Shown one piece after another: positions 1-6,854 of a stretch of 9,669 bases of DNA; position 1 is the stretch's first letter, and every line of letters starts with the position of its first letter. A model generated the notes under the pieces. That model did no database searches. It saw only the letters and a list, made by a program, of their open reading frames with translations, and was not told the DNA's origin. The translations under genes and the position numbers were made by a program. Source of the stretch: an uncultured Acidimicrobiaceae bacterium (GTDB lineage: Bacteria; Actinomycetota; Acidimicrobiia; Acidimicrobiales; UBA8592); NCBI GenBank assembly GCA_913031515.1, contig CAJWET010000048.1, forward strand, positions 1 through 9,669. The letters are read 5' to 3'.

Positions 1-179
1 GCTTGGCGGCCATAGGACCTGGAATCGGCATCGGTGTTGTTGTCGCAGCTGCGATAGACGCGATGACCCGCCAACCTGAATCAGCCGGAACTGCTCGGAC
101 AACGATGTTTTTAGGGATTGCCTTTACCGAGGCGCTTGCCCTTATCGGATTCGTTGTATTCATCCTGCTGCTTCCATAG
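1..179 (+). CDS. atpE: ATP synthase Fo subunit c, C-terminal part (5' truncated by window edge)
   Basis: This is the end of the proteolipid that forms the membrane rotor ring and carries the translocated ion. The reading frame starts at base 3 and gives 58 residues before TAG at 177-179. The first helix holds the glycine-rich packing motif GPGIGIG. The polar loop RQPE, which contacts gamma/epsilon, follows at about residues 23-26. The second helix contains the ion-binding glutamate in AFTEALALIG (Glu43 of the fragment). The residue after Glu is Ala, not Ser or Thr, which fits a proton rather than a sodium ring, although the first-helix ligand cannot be fully judged here. The start and most of helix 1 lie left of the window. 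It is followed 7 bases later by atpF, as in canonical atp operons. Identity is very secure. Confidence 0.96.
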   Translation, partial: LAAIGPGIGIGVVVAAAIDAMTRQPESAGTARTTMFLGIAFTEALALIGFVVFILLLP

Positions 180-183
180 GAGA
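178..183 (+). promoter_or_regulatory. Shine-Dalgarno of atpF, overlapping the atpE stop codon
   Basis: AGGAGA lies 3 bases before the ATG at 187 and reuses the last two bases of the atpE TAG stop. This fixes the atpF start at 187 rather than at the upstream in-frame ATG-less extension from 118, which lies inside atpE. It also suggests that translation of atpF is coupled to that of atpE. Confidence 0.7.
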
Positions 184-186
184 CTC

Positions 187-915
187 ATGAAAAAACGATT
201 ATTTTTAGCTTCGGTTACCGGAGCGCTTCTCTTGACATTTGGGATGGCTGGCACGGCATCTGCAAGTGGCGAAACCCTAGAAGGGTGCTTTCTTGAAGAG
301 TGGCTAGAGGAGAAAGGCCACCTTGGAGGCGACCACGGCGAGGGAGGTGACCATGGAGGTGACCATGCAGCTCTTCATGATGAAGAACTACTTGCAGAGA
401 TAGAGAAGAAATGTATTGAAGCTCCAAGTCCCATTATCCCAGAACTCAATGAAGTCATTTGGGGTGGAGGCGCTTTTCTTGTCCTTCTTGCGCTGATGTT
501 ATGGAAAGGTTTCCCAGCTGTCAAAAAGATCATGGATGAGCGATCAGAGAAAATTGCTTCTGACCTCGATCAAGCTGACCAGACCAAAGCCGACGCGCAG
601 GCAGTGAAAGCCCAGTACGAAGCTGAACTTGCTGATGCAAAATCAGAGGCTTCCCGCATAATTGAAGAAGCTCGCCAACAGGCTGAAACTTTACGAGCAG
701 ATTTACAGGAACGCGCCGAAGCAGACATCGCTGATATGCGGACACAGGCCGCTCTAGACTTTGATGCAGCTCGCGAACGAGCTATGGGTGACCTTCAGGC
801 AGAAGTATCAGATATTGTTGTTGGGGCTGCTGAGCGAGTTGTTGAGGCGAATCTTGATGCGGAAGCACAGACCCGACTTATCGAAAACTACATCAACCAG
901 GTTGGTTCGGAATAA
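187..915 (+). CDS. atpF: ATP synthase Fo subunit b with signal peptide and His-rich N-terminal extension
   Basis: The b subunit forms the peripheral stalk that holds the alpha/beta head against rotation and binds delta. The 242-residue product is well above the usual 155-170. Residues 1-26 look like a signal peptide: KKR, a hydrophobic core, then ASA with likely cleavage after Ala26. Residues 27-90 form an extracytoplasmic segment with two cysteines (Cys34, Cys76) and a His/Asp/Gly-rich stretch at 45-64 containing three GGDH units. The membrane helix is about 91-108 (starting IWGGGAFLVL), preceded by the conserved-looking PELNE. Residues 110-235 are a long charged coiled-coil helix with many Ala, Glu and Arg residues, typical of b. 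The signal peptide plus Cys segment is a trait I recall from Acidimicrobiia AtpF. The His-rich block is unusual. No b' gene is seen. Confidence 0.93.
   Translation: MKKRLFLASVTGALLLTFGMAGTASASGETLEGCFLEEWLEEKGHLGGDHGEGGDHGGDHAALHDEELLAEIEKKCIEAPSPIIPELNEVIWGGGAFLVLLALMLWKGFPAVKKIMDERSEKIASDLDQADQTKADAQAVKAQYEAELADAKSEASRIIEEARQQAETLRADLQERAEADIADMRTQAALDFDAARERAMGDLQAEVSDIVVGAAERVVEANLDAEAQTRLIENYINQVGSE
325..366 (+). repeat. 12-bp direct repeat within atpF encoding GGDH units
   Basis: GGAGGTGACCAT occurs twice head to tail (343-354 and 355-366). A one-third diverged copy, GGAGGCGACCAC, lies at 325-336, separated by the half-unit GGCGAG (337-342). The unit is a multiple of three, so the frame is kept and each copy adds Gly-Gly-Asp-His. 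The two perfect copies suggest a recent slippage or duplication event in the extracytoplasmic part of subunit b. Confidence 0.85.
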
Positions 916-934
916 TAGGGCGAATGAGGTACTG

Positions 935-1462
935 ATGTCAGAAGATCGAATCATAAAATATGCAGAGGCGATACTTGCTGTTGCTTCTGCCGAAAATAAT
1001 GGGGCAGAAGTTGAAGATGAACTTTTCCGCTTTGCCCGTGCCGTTGAAGGCTCAGATGAGTTACGACTTACCCTGAGCAATGCAAAGATTCCCGCTGCTC
1101 GCCGTCAACAGATTGTAGAGGATCTCATTGGCGATCAAGCAACATCAGCGACCACAGCGCTTATTTCTATGCTGGTGGCCGCTGGAAGGGGCGGCGATAT
1201 TCAACGCATCGCCGACCAGGTAGTGGAGCTAGGGGCAGCTTCTCGAGCTAAGGCTGTTGCCGAGGTCTATTCAGTGATTGAATTGACCCAAGACCAGCAG
1301 ACAAGGTTAGCGTCTTCCCTGAAATCAGCTACTGGGAAAGATGTTGAAATAAAAATCATCATTGATGAAACAGTGATGGGCGGTCTATTAGTTCAAATTG
1401 AAGATGAAGTGATAGACGGAACCGTACGTACAAGACTCAAGCAGCTCCGAGAGGCGTTCTAA
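935..1462 (+). CDS. atpH: ATP synthase F1 subunit delta (OSCP)
   Basis: Delta sits on top of the alpha/beta head and joins it to the b stalk. The 175-residue product matches the usual bacterial length of about 175-180, so there is no b-delta fusion of the mycobacterial type. The N-terminal six-helix domain begins RIIKYAEAILAVASAE (residues 5-20). The C-terminal signature is clear: VMGGLLVQIEDEVIDGTV at about 147-164, then RTRLKQLREAF at the end. The frame is open upstream to 761, inside atpF. ATG 935 is chosen because family similarity begins there, it follows the atpF stop by 19 bases, and GAGGT lies 4 bases upstream. The stop TAA (1460-1462) is one base from the atpA ATG, implying translational coupling. 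Confidence 0.95.
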   Translation: MSEDRIIKYAEAILAVASAENNGAEVEDELFRFARAVEGSDELRLTLSNAKIPAARRQQIVEDLIGDQATSATTALISMLVAAGRGGDIQRIADQVVELGAASRAKAVAEVYSVIELTQDQQTRLASSLKSATGKDVEIKIIIDETVMGGLLVQIEDEVIDGTVRTRLKQLREAF

Positions 1463-1463
1463 C

Positions 1464-3095
1464 ATGGCAGAGCTCACAATTAACACCGAAGATATATCAT
1501 CAGCAATCCGGAAAAACCTTGAGGGGTTTAAACCATCCGTAGCTTCTGGGCAAGTGGGGCGCGTTGTCGAAGTGGGTGATGGCATCGCACGCGTTTCTGG
1601 CCTTCCGAATGCAGCAGTGAACGAAATGCTTCAGTTTGAGGGAGGTATTGTCGGTTTAGCTCTTAACCTTGATGAGGATACCATAGGTGCAGTTCTCTTA
1701 GGCGAGGCAGCAAGTATCGAAGAAGGACAATCCGTCCATTCCACTGGGGAGATTCTTTCCATGCCGGTAGGGGACGCCATGCTTGGAAGAGTGGTCAATG
1801 CACTTGGCGAAGCCATCGACGGTAAAGGCCCGATTTCTGGGGCGGAGTCCCGCCGTATGGAAGTTCAGGCGCCAGGCATCATGGGACGTAAACCTGTCCA
1901 TGAACCGATGCAAACAGGAGTGAAAGCGATCGATTCTCTTATCCCTATTGGACGTGGCCAACGCGAATTAATAATTGGGGATCGGAAAACAGGAAAAACA
2001 ACAATCGCAGTCGACACGATAATTAATCAAAAGGGTCTTGGAGTTAAATGCATATATGTCGCTATTGGACAGAAAGCATCAACAGTTGCTCAAACAGTTG
2101 CGACTTTGGAAGAATTTGGAGCACTTGACTATACAGTCGTGGTAGTTGCTCCTGCATCAGAACCGGCACCATTTAAATACCTTGCTCCATACTCTGGATG
2201 CGCTATTGGACAGCATTGGATGGACAATGGTGAGCACGCCTTAGTTGTCTATGATGACCTTTCGAAACAAGCAGAGGCCTACCGCCAAATGGCGCTACTA
2301 CTGCGACGTCCCCCTGGGCGTGAAGCCTACCCCGGTGATGTCTTCTATCTACATAGCAGGCTTCTCGAAAGAGCAGCCAAACTTAGTGATGAGCTTGGTG
2401 CTGGAAGTCTTACCGCTTTACCTATCATCGAAACAAAAGCAGGTGACATTTCCGCGTATATCCCAACGAACGTGATTTCGATTACAGATGGCCAAATTTT
2501 CCTACAGGATGACTTATTCAAGTCGGGTATCCGCCCTGCTGTTGATATTGGTAATTCTGTCTCTCGTGTCGGTTCTGCGGCACAGATCAAAGCTATGAAA
2601 ACAGCGGTAGGAACCCTGAAGTCAGATTTGCAGCAATTTAGGGAACTTGAATCTTTTGCTGCATTTGGTTCTGACTTGGATGCCGTGTCCCAAGCCCAAC
2701 TTGACCGTGGATACCGGCTAACAGAACTCCTCAAGCAGGGTATTAATTCACCTATGAAAGTTGAAGAGCAAGTAGTTTCTCTTCTCGCTGGCACGAGAGG
2801 TTACCTAGATGGAGTATCCGTGGAGGATGTTGGTCGATACGAAGAAGGTTTGCTTGATCTCGTGCGAAGTCAACACGCAGGGATACTTTCCGAGATTGTT
2901 TCATCAGGAAACGTTGACGAAGATGCGCTTGAAGCAATTATTCGAGGATACTCAGAGGGCTTTGAGGGATCTGCGACCGCGTCGGGAATCTCCGTCGATG
3001 CAGAAGAACAACCAGATGCTGAAACTGAAACAGTGGATTCAGATACAACCCTTCCCGAGATCGATATAGCTCGGGGAGAAGAAAGCGAAAGTTAA
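1464..3095 (+). CDS. atpA: ATP synthase F1 subunit alpha, with acidic C-terminal extension
   Basis: Alpha provides the non-catalytic nucleotide sites and the arginine finger of F1. The product has 543 residues against about 502-513 in E. coli or Bacillus and 549 in M. tuberculosis. The beta-barrel domain is roughly residues 25-95. The Walker A motif GDRKTGKT is at 172-179, the Walker B-like strand LVVYDD at 260-265, and the alpha/beta signature PAVDIGNSVS at 359-368. The next residue pair contains the arginine finger Arg368 in SRVGSAAQ (369-375 follow). The C-terminal helical domain runs to about 500. Residues 511-543 form a tail with 13 Asp/Glu and one Arg, probably disordered. A Shine-Dalgarno-like GAGAGG (1449-1454) inside atpH lies 9 bases before ATG. 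The core is canonical and the identity is certain; only the tail is unusual. Confidence 0.98.
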   Translation: MAELTINTEDISSAIRKNLEGFKPSVASGQVGRVVEVGDGIARVSGLPNAAVNEMLQFEGGIVGLALNLDEDTIGAVLLGEAASIEEGQSVHSTGEILSMPVGDAMLGRVVNALGEAIDGKGPISGAESRRMEVQAPGIMGRKPVHEPMQTGVKAIDSLIPIGRGQRELIIGDRKTGKTTIAVDTIINQKGLGVKCIYVAIGQKASTVAQTVATLEEFGALDYTVVVVAPASEPAPFKYLAPYSGCAIGQHWMDNGEHALVVYDDLSKQAEAYRQMALLLRRPPGREAYPGDVFYLHSRLLERAAKLSDELGAGSLTALPIIETKAGDISAYIPTNVISITDGQIFLQDDLFKSGIRPAVDIGNSVSRVGSAAQIKAMKTAVGTLKSDLQQFRELESFAAFGSDLDAVSQAQLDRGYRLTELLKQGINSPMKVEEQVVSLLAGTRGYLDGVSVEDVGRYEEGLLDLVRSQHAGILSEIVSSGNVDEDALEAIIRGYSEGFEGSATASGISVDAEEQPDAETETVDSDTTLPEIDIARGEESES

Positions 3096-3099
3096 TTAG

Positions 3100-4050
3100 A
3101 TGCCTGGCGGTCAAGAACGAACGCTCCGACGGAGGATAAATTCGGTCCAATCGACCAAGCAAATTACTCGGGCGATGGAACTTATTGCTGCTACTCGTGT
3201 TGTTAAAGCGATGCAACGGGCAAATGCTGCACGGCCTTATTCGTTAAAAATGACGGGAGTAATTGAAGATCTAGCGGCAGGGGGAGTTGGAACTGACGAC
3301 CCGCTTCTCCGAGTTGAAGAGGATATTAAATCAGTTGGATTTGTTGTCATCACTTCTGACCGTGGCCTCGCAGGCGCATATAACAGTGCTGTGATTCGAG
3401 CTGCAGAGCGGGAAGTTATGGCAATACAGACTGAAGGAAAAGACTACAAACTCGTGCTTGTAGGTAAGAAGGCTAAAGACTATTTTAGATTTCGTAACTA
3501 CGAAATAGAAGCTTCATTTGATGGGATGACTGACGCCCCAACGTATGAAGATGCTAGAGAGCTAGCATCGAAAGTGCGAGATATTTTTGTTGGTGAAAAA
3601 GTAGACCAAGTGGTCTTGGCCTATCAAGAGTTTATTTCGATGGGAACCCAGCGGGTCGCTGTTCGTCGTTTCCTTCCACTTGAATCTATGGATACGATAG
3701 CTTCCGAAGGAAGCGGCGATGCTGCAGCTCGTGCACTCTTTGAGTTTGAGCCATCCCCCGAAGGGGTTCTCTCCTCCCTCCTTCCCCGATATGTGGAGTC
3801 GCGACTGTATTCAGCGCTACTTGATGCTTCCGCATCCGAGCACGCAAACCGTCAACGTGCGATGAAAGCTGCCACTGATAATGCTGAAGAACTTATAACG
3901 AAGCTAAGTCGGGCACTGAATAGGGCCCGACAAGATGCAATTACGACAGAAATCATGGAAATTGTCGGGGGCGCTGAAGCTCTTGATGATGATGATGATG
4001 ACCAGAAGTTACCCGATGAAATACCAGAAGATACATCAATTCCCTCATAA
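3100..4050 (+). CDS. atpG: ATP synthase F1 subunit gamma, with poly-Asp C-terminal tail
   Basis: Gamma is the rotating shaft that couples the c-ring to the catalytic beta subunits. The 316-residue product is longer than the common 285-300. The N-terminal helix has the family pattern RRRINSVQSTKQITRAMELI (residues 10-29). The central Rossmann-like part includes SDRGLAGAYN (86-95). The C-terminal helix carries NRARQDAITTEIMEIVGGAE (274-293), the segment that lies in the head. After this, residues 296-316 form an acidic tail with six consecutive Asp (296-301) and Asp/Glu at 306, 307, 310 and 311. The start follows the atpA stop by 4 bases. The ribosome site is weak (GAAAG, 8 bases upstream), so coupling to atpA is likely. 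Identity is certain. Confidence 0.97.
   Translation: MPGGQERTLRRRINSVQSTKQITRAMELIAATRVVKAMQRANAARPYSLKMTGVIEDLAAGGVGTDDPLLRVEEDIKSVGFVVITSDRGLAGAYNSAVIRAAEREVMAIQTEGKDYKLVLVGKKAKDYFRFRNYEIEASFDGMTDAPTYEDARELASKVRDIFVGEKVDQVVLAYQEFISMGTQRVAVRRFLPLESMDTIASEGSGDAAARALFEFEPSPEGVLSSLLPRYVESRLYSALLDASASEHANRQRAMKAATDNAEELITKLSRALNRARQDAITTEIMEIVGGAEALDDDDDDQKLPDEIPEDTSIPS
3985..4002 (+). repeat. GAT trinucleotide microsatellite in atpG
   Basis: Five perfect GAT codons (3985-3999) followed by GAC (4000-4002) encode six aspartates just past the last conserved residues of gamma. The tract is in frame, so slippage would change tail length by whole Asp residues without breaking the protein. Confidence 0.85.
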
Positions 4051-4078
4051 CCAATTCGAATTCCGCTAGGAGCAGAAT

Positions 4079-5518
4079 ATGACAGTTACCGAATCAAATA
4101 CGACCCTGAGAGAAGGAAGGGTAGTATCAATCGCGGGTCCAGTGATTGATGTCGAATTCCCTCAAGGCTCTCTCCCAGAAATCAATACGGCTCTCGCCTT
4201 TGAGGTTATTGTCGACGGTGAGCCCATTACTGTAATGGCAGAGGTTGCTCAGCAGATAGGTGACAGCCGTGTTCGGGCAGTGTCACTTAAACCAACAGAT
4301 GGACTTACTCGGGGGACAGCCGTACGTAATACGGGATCAGGTATTGAGGTTCCTGTTGGTGATGTAACTCTTGGGCATGTATGGAATGTGATTGGAGAGC
4401 CTCTAGACGTGGATGCTTCCACGTTAGATATTGAAGAGAAGTGGGAGATACACCGTCCAGCTCCTGATTTCGACAGTCTTGAACCATCATCAAATATGTT
4501 TGAAACAGGTATCAAGGTGATTGACCTCTTAACTCCGTATAAAGAAGGAGGGAAGATTGGTCTCTTTGGTGGAGCAGGTGTGGGAAAAACAGTGCTCATC
4601 ACCGAAATGATTAACCGTGTAGCTACCCAACATGGTGGAGTTTCTGTTTTTGCCGGTGTTGGGGAGCGGACAAGAGAAGGAACTGACTTGTTTCTGGAAA
4701 TGGAAGAGTCGGGAGTTCTTGACAAAGCTGCATTGGTGTTTGGGCAAATGGATGAACCACCGGGGGTTCGTCTTCGAGTAGCCCTTGCAGGAGTCACGAT
4801 GGCTGAGTATTTCCGAGATGTCCAAAATCAGGATGTTCTTTTGTTTATAGATAACATCTTCCGATTTGTCCAAGCTGGTTCAGAAGTATCAACCCTGCTT
4901 GGACGTATGCCGTCCGCTGTAGGTTACCAGCCAACGCTGGCTGATGAAATGGGCGAATTGCAAGAACGGATCACATCCACTAGAGGCAAATCGATTACTT
5001 CATTGCAAGCTGTATACGTTCCGGCGGATGATTACACTGATCCGGCACCTTTCACGTCGTTTACTCACTTTGATGGGACTACAGAATTGAGTAGGGACAT
5101 CGCTTCGCTTGGAATATACCCTGCAGTTGATCCACTAGCTTCAACTTCGACCATTCTTACCCCGGAAGTTGTTGGGGACAGGCATTATGCAGTCGCTCGG
5201 CGCGTACAGGAAATCCTACAGCGTTATAAAGAGCTGCAAGACATCATCGCTATTCTTGGCCTTGATGAATTATCTGAAGCGGACCGAATAACTGTCGATC
5301 GAGCGAGGAAAGTTGAAAGATTCCTATCCCAACCAATGTTTGTTGCTGAGATCTTCACGGGCCAGCCAGGGGTGTTTACAAGTATCGATGATACGGTTTC
5401 CTCTTTTGAAGCACTTGTCCAAGGTGACCTAGATCACCTCCCAGAGCAAGCCTTTTATATGGTTGGTGGAGCGGAAGAAGTCGAACGTAAAGCTTCCGAA
5501 TTAGAGGCAAGTTCGTGA
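4079..5518 (+). CDS. atpD: ATP synthase F1 subunit beta (catalytic)
   Basis: Beta holds the three catalytic sites where ATP is made from ADP and phosphate. Its 479 residues are a normal length. The beta-barrel domain is about residues 10-85. The Walker A motif GGAGVGKT is at 164-171. The catalytic glutamate lies in GVGERTREG (Glu196), and the Walker B strand VLLFIDN ends at Asp258. The alpha/beta signature PAVDPLASTS is at 348-357. The C-terminal domain has the DELSEAD lever (396-402) that contacts gamma and epsilon, followed by the conserved KVERFLSQP. A clear Shine-Dalgarno TAGGAG (4067-4072) sits 6 bases before ATG, so beta can initiate independently after the 28-base spacer from atpG. No missing residue or frameshift was seen, and identity is certain. 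Confidence 0.99.
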   Translation: MTVTESNTTLREGRVVSIAGPVIDVEFPQGSLPEINTALAFEVIVDGEPITVMAEVAQQIGDSRVRAVSLKPTDGLTRGTAVRNTGSGIEVPVGDVTLGHVWNVIGEPLDVDASTLDIEEKWEIHRPAPDFDSLEPSSNMFETGIKVIDLLTPYKEGGKIGLFGGAGVGKTVLITEMINRVATQHGGVSVFAGVGERTREGTDLFLEMEESGVLDKAALVFGQMDEPPGVRLRVALAGVTMAEYFRDVQNQDVLLFIDNIFRFVQAGSEVSTLLGRMPSAVGYQPTLADEMGELQERITSTRGKSITSLQAVYVPADDYTDPAPFTSFTHFDGTTELSRDIASLGIYPAVDPLASTSTILTPEVVGDRHYAVARRVQEILQRYKELQDIIAILGLDELSEADRITVDRARKVERFLSQPMFVAEIFTGQPGVFTSIDDTVSSFEALVQGDLDHLPEQAFYMVGGAEEVERKASELEASS

Positions 5519-5544
5519 TATCGCCACAGAGACCGGTATGTGTT

Positions 5545-5550
5545 GGGAGG
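5545..5550 (+). promoter_or_regulatory. Shine-Dalgarno of atpC, selecting ATG 5555
   Basis: GGGAGG lies 4 bases before ATG 5555. The frame also has a GTG at 5540, but that codon overlaps the region needed for this ribosome site and would add only five residues (starting MLGGS) not expected in epsilon. ATG 5555 is therefore preferred. Confidence 0.75.
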
Positions 5551-5554
5551 TTCG

Positions 5555-5947
5555 ATGCCTCTACATATTGAACTTGTATCGCCTGAGCGTATCGTGTACG
5601 AAGGTGACGCTGATCTCATCATAGTAAGAACAACGGATGGGGAGATAGGGTTCCAGCCCGGCCATGTCCCCTTTGTTGGAAATTTAGTACCTTCGGTTGT
5701 TCGCGTAGCCTTAAGTGACGGAGGGGTTCAACATATTGCTGTCCATAGTGGGTTCGTCGAAGTTTCAGATGACCACGTTGCGCTGCTATCTGATGTAGCA
5801 GAACTAGCTGAAGACATAGACGCTGACCGTGCTAGAAAAGCCCTCGAAAAAGCGACAGAGGCATTAACAGAGGGTAGTGAAAATATTGAAGCGGCATTCG
5901 CTGTTAAGCGAGCTGAGGTTCGGATACAAGCAGCGGAAGCCTCTTAA
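5555..5947 (+). CDS. atpC: ATP synthase F1 subunit epsilon
   Basis: Epsilon binds gamma and the c-ring at the foot of the shaft and can inhibit ATP hydrolysis. The 130-residue product has both family domains. The N-terminal beta-sandwich (1-83) shows MPLHIELVSPERIVYEGDA and the conserved GEIGFQPGHVPF (29-40). The C-terminal helical hairpin is about 84-130. At 88-93 is IDADRA, which fits the I(L)DxxRA motif that binds ATP in Bacillus-type epsilon. This hints that inhibition may respond to ATP level here, although the downstream arginines used in Bacillus could not be aligned with certainty. The gene lies 36 bases after atpD and closes the operon. The weaker GTG start at 5540 is an alternative. 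Confidence 0.95.
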   Translation: MPLHIELVSPERIVYEGDADLIIVRTTDGEIGFQPGHVPFVGNLVPSVVRVALSDGGVQHIAVHSGFVEVSDDHVALLSDVAELAEDIDADRARKALEKATEALTEGSENIEAAFAVKRAEVRIQAAEAS

Positions 5948-5960
5948 CAACATCTGTTAA
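5944..5960. terminator. Weak AT-rich dyad between convergent atpC and SDR genes (possible terminator)
   Basis: TTAACA (5944-5949) and TGTTAA (5955-5960) form a perfect 6-bp inverted repeat around a 5-base loop. It overlaps the atpC stop codon and lies in the only gap between two convergent genes. The stem has a single G-C pair and there is no long T-run on either side, so an intrinsic terminator is only a weak suggestion. No better terminator was seen in the gap. Confidence 0.25.
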
Positions 5961-5969
5961 TTCCTTCCC

Positions 5970-6821
5970 TCAATCATTAGGTCCAAATCCCGGTTTCACA
6001 ATTTCGGAGAATGCTTCATCTCCTATTCTAGCCTTAATGGCCGGTTCGAAATCTGGAGCCCTTCTTAGTGTATGCCCGCCGTCAACCGCAATATTTTGTC
6101 CGGTTACCCACCCGCTTGCATCACTGGCCAACCATACAACAGCATCACCTACCTCTTCTGGCTCTCCGACTCTACCGAGAGCCATATTCCTCCGGTAGTC
6201 ATCAATAAGGTGGGGCATATGGTCAAACATGGCTGCGGTCGCTTCTGACCGGACGATGCCAGGACGAATTGAATTGATTCGGATACCGAACCCTCCTAGT
6301 TCATCGGCTGCACTTTTTACCAACATATCGAGTCCTGCCTTACTAGCGGAGTACGCGGCTCGGAAACGTCCCCCCAAAGCCCCTGCAATAGAAGAAATAG
6401 CGATGATAGACCCACCTTGTTCCCGCATCCGTTCAGCAGATTTCTGGATCGTGTTGAAAGCACCAACAACGTTCACTTCAAGAACCGATCTTAGAGTTTC
6501 TGCTTCCATGGTAAGGAAGGGGCCACCTGCACCGATTCCAGCATTTGCCACGGATATATCTATCGACCCGTCTCCATTAGAAGCTTCTTCAACAGCTGCT
6601 AGAACCTGGTCCGGTGAAGTAACATCACAAACCGATACTTTGATTGACCTTGGGTTAGCCCCACCATCTTCAAATTGTTTCTTAGCATCGAGTAGTACAT
6701 CCTCTCTTCTTCCTGCAATGGTTACAGTGGCACCAGCCTTCAACAATTGTCGCGCGATACCTAGGCCTATCCCTGTTCCGCCCCCAGTGACAAGTGCATG
6801 TTTTCCAACTAACTCAGCCAT
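5970..6821 (-). CDS. Short-chain dehydrogenase/reductase (SDR), substrate unknown
   Basis: A cytosolic NAD(P)(H)-dependent oxidoreductase of the classical SDR family, 283 residues. The cofactor motif TGGGTGIG is at 12-19. GRR at 37-39 after the second strand favours NADP(H). Further motifs are NAG at 93-95 and the structural Asn117 in EVNVVG. The catalytic residues are Ser144, Tyr157 and Lys161 (YSASK). The fold ends at VDGGH (246-250). About 30 extra residues follow, starting TLRRAPDF, an ending I recall from mycobacterial SDRs. The substrate cannot be told from sequence; trans-enoyl reductase-like or alcohol/ketone activity are both possible. ATG is preceded by GGAGG 4 bases upstream. The gene sits 33 bases after glpX on the same strand, so the two are probably cotranscribed. 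Confidence 0.9.
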   Translation of the reverse strand: MAELVGKHALVTGGGTGIGLGIARQLLKAGATVTIAGRREDVLLDAKKQFEDGGANPRSIKVSVCDVTSPDQVLAAVEEASNGDGSIDISVANAGIGAGGPFLTMEAETLRSVLEVNVVGAFNTIQKSAERMREQGGSIIAISSIAGALGGRFRAAYSASKAGLDMLVKSAADELGGFGIRINSIRPGIVRSEATAAMFDHMPHLIDDYRRNMALGRVGEPEEVGDAVVWLASDASGWVTGQNIAVDGGHTLRRAPDFEPAIKARIGDEAFSEIVKPGFGPND

Positions 6822-6854
6822 TTTTCCTCCACCGTTTAGGATTACTTGAGAATC

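Noticed and set aside
118..186. Longer start for atpF using an in-frame codon at 118
   Set aside because: It would overlap the conserved end of atpE and place 23 non-homologous residues before an obvious signal peptide; ATG 187 has a strong ribosome site.
365..403. Out-of-frame ATG in atpF preceded by GGAGGT at 355-360, giving a 12-residue peptide
   Set aside because: The ribosome-site-like bases are explained by the repeated Gly-Gly-Asp-His codons, and the peptide is too short and featureless to support as a gene.
761..934. Longer start for atpH, or a mycobacterial-type b-delta fusion
   Set aside because: atpF ends with its own TAA at 913-915 in another frame, and delta similarity begins at ATG 935; the upstream extension is a shadow of atpF.
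2345..2794. 149-codon open frame on the - strand inside atpA
   Set aside because: It lies wholly opposite a certain gene, its translation is Ser/Arg/Pro-rich with no recognisable motif, and it has the look of a shadow of the atpA codon pattern.
4053..4062. 10-bp palindrome AATTCGAATT in the atpG-atpD spacer
   Set aside because: Short, AT-rich and without a loop or T-run; expected by chance in a window of this size and not supported as an operator or terminator.
6229..6849. 206-codon open frame on the + strand opposite the SDR gene
   Set aside because: The SDR on the - strand has intact catalytic motifs and a good ribosome site. The opposite frame is low-complexity (Ala/Ser/Pro/Ile-rich) and matches nothing.
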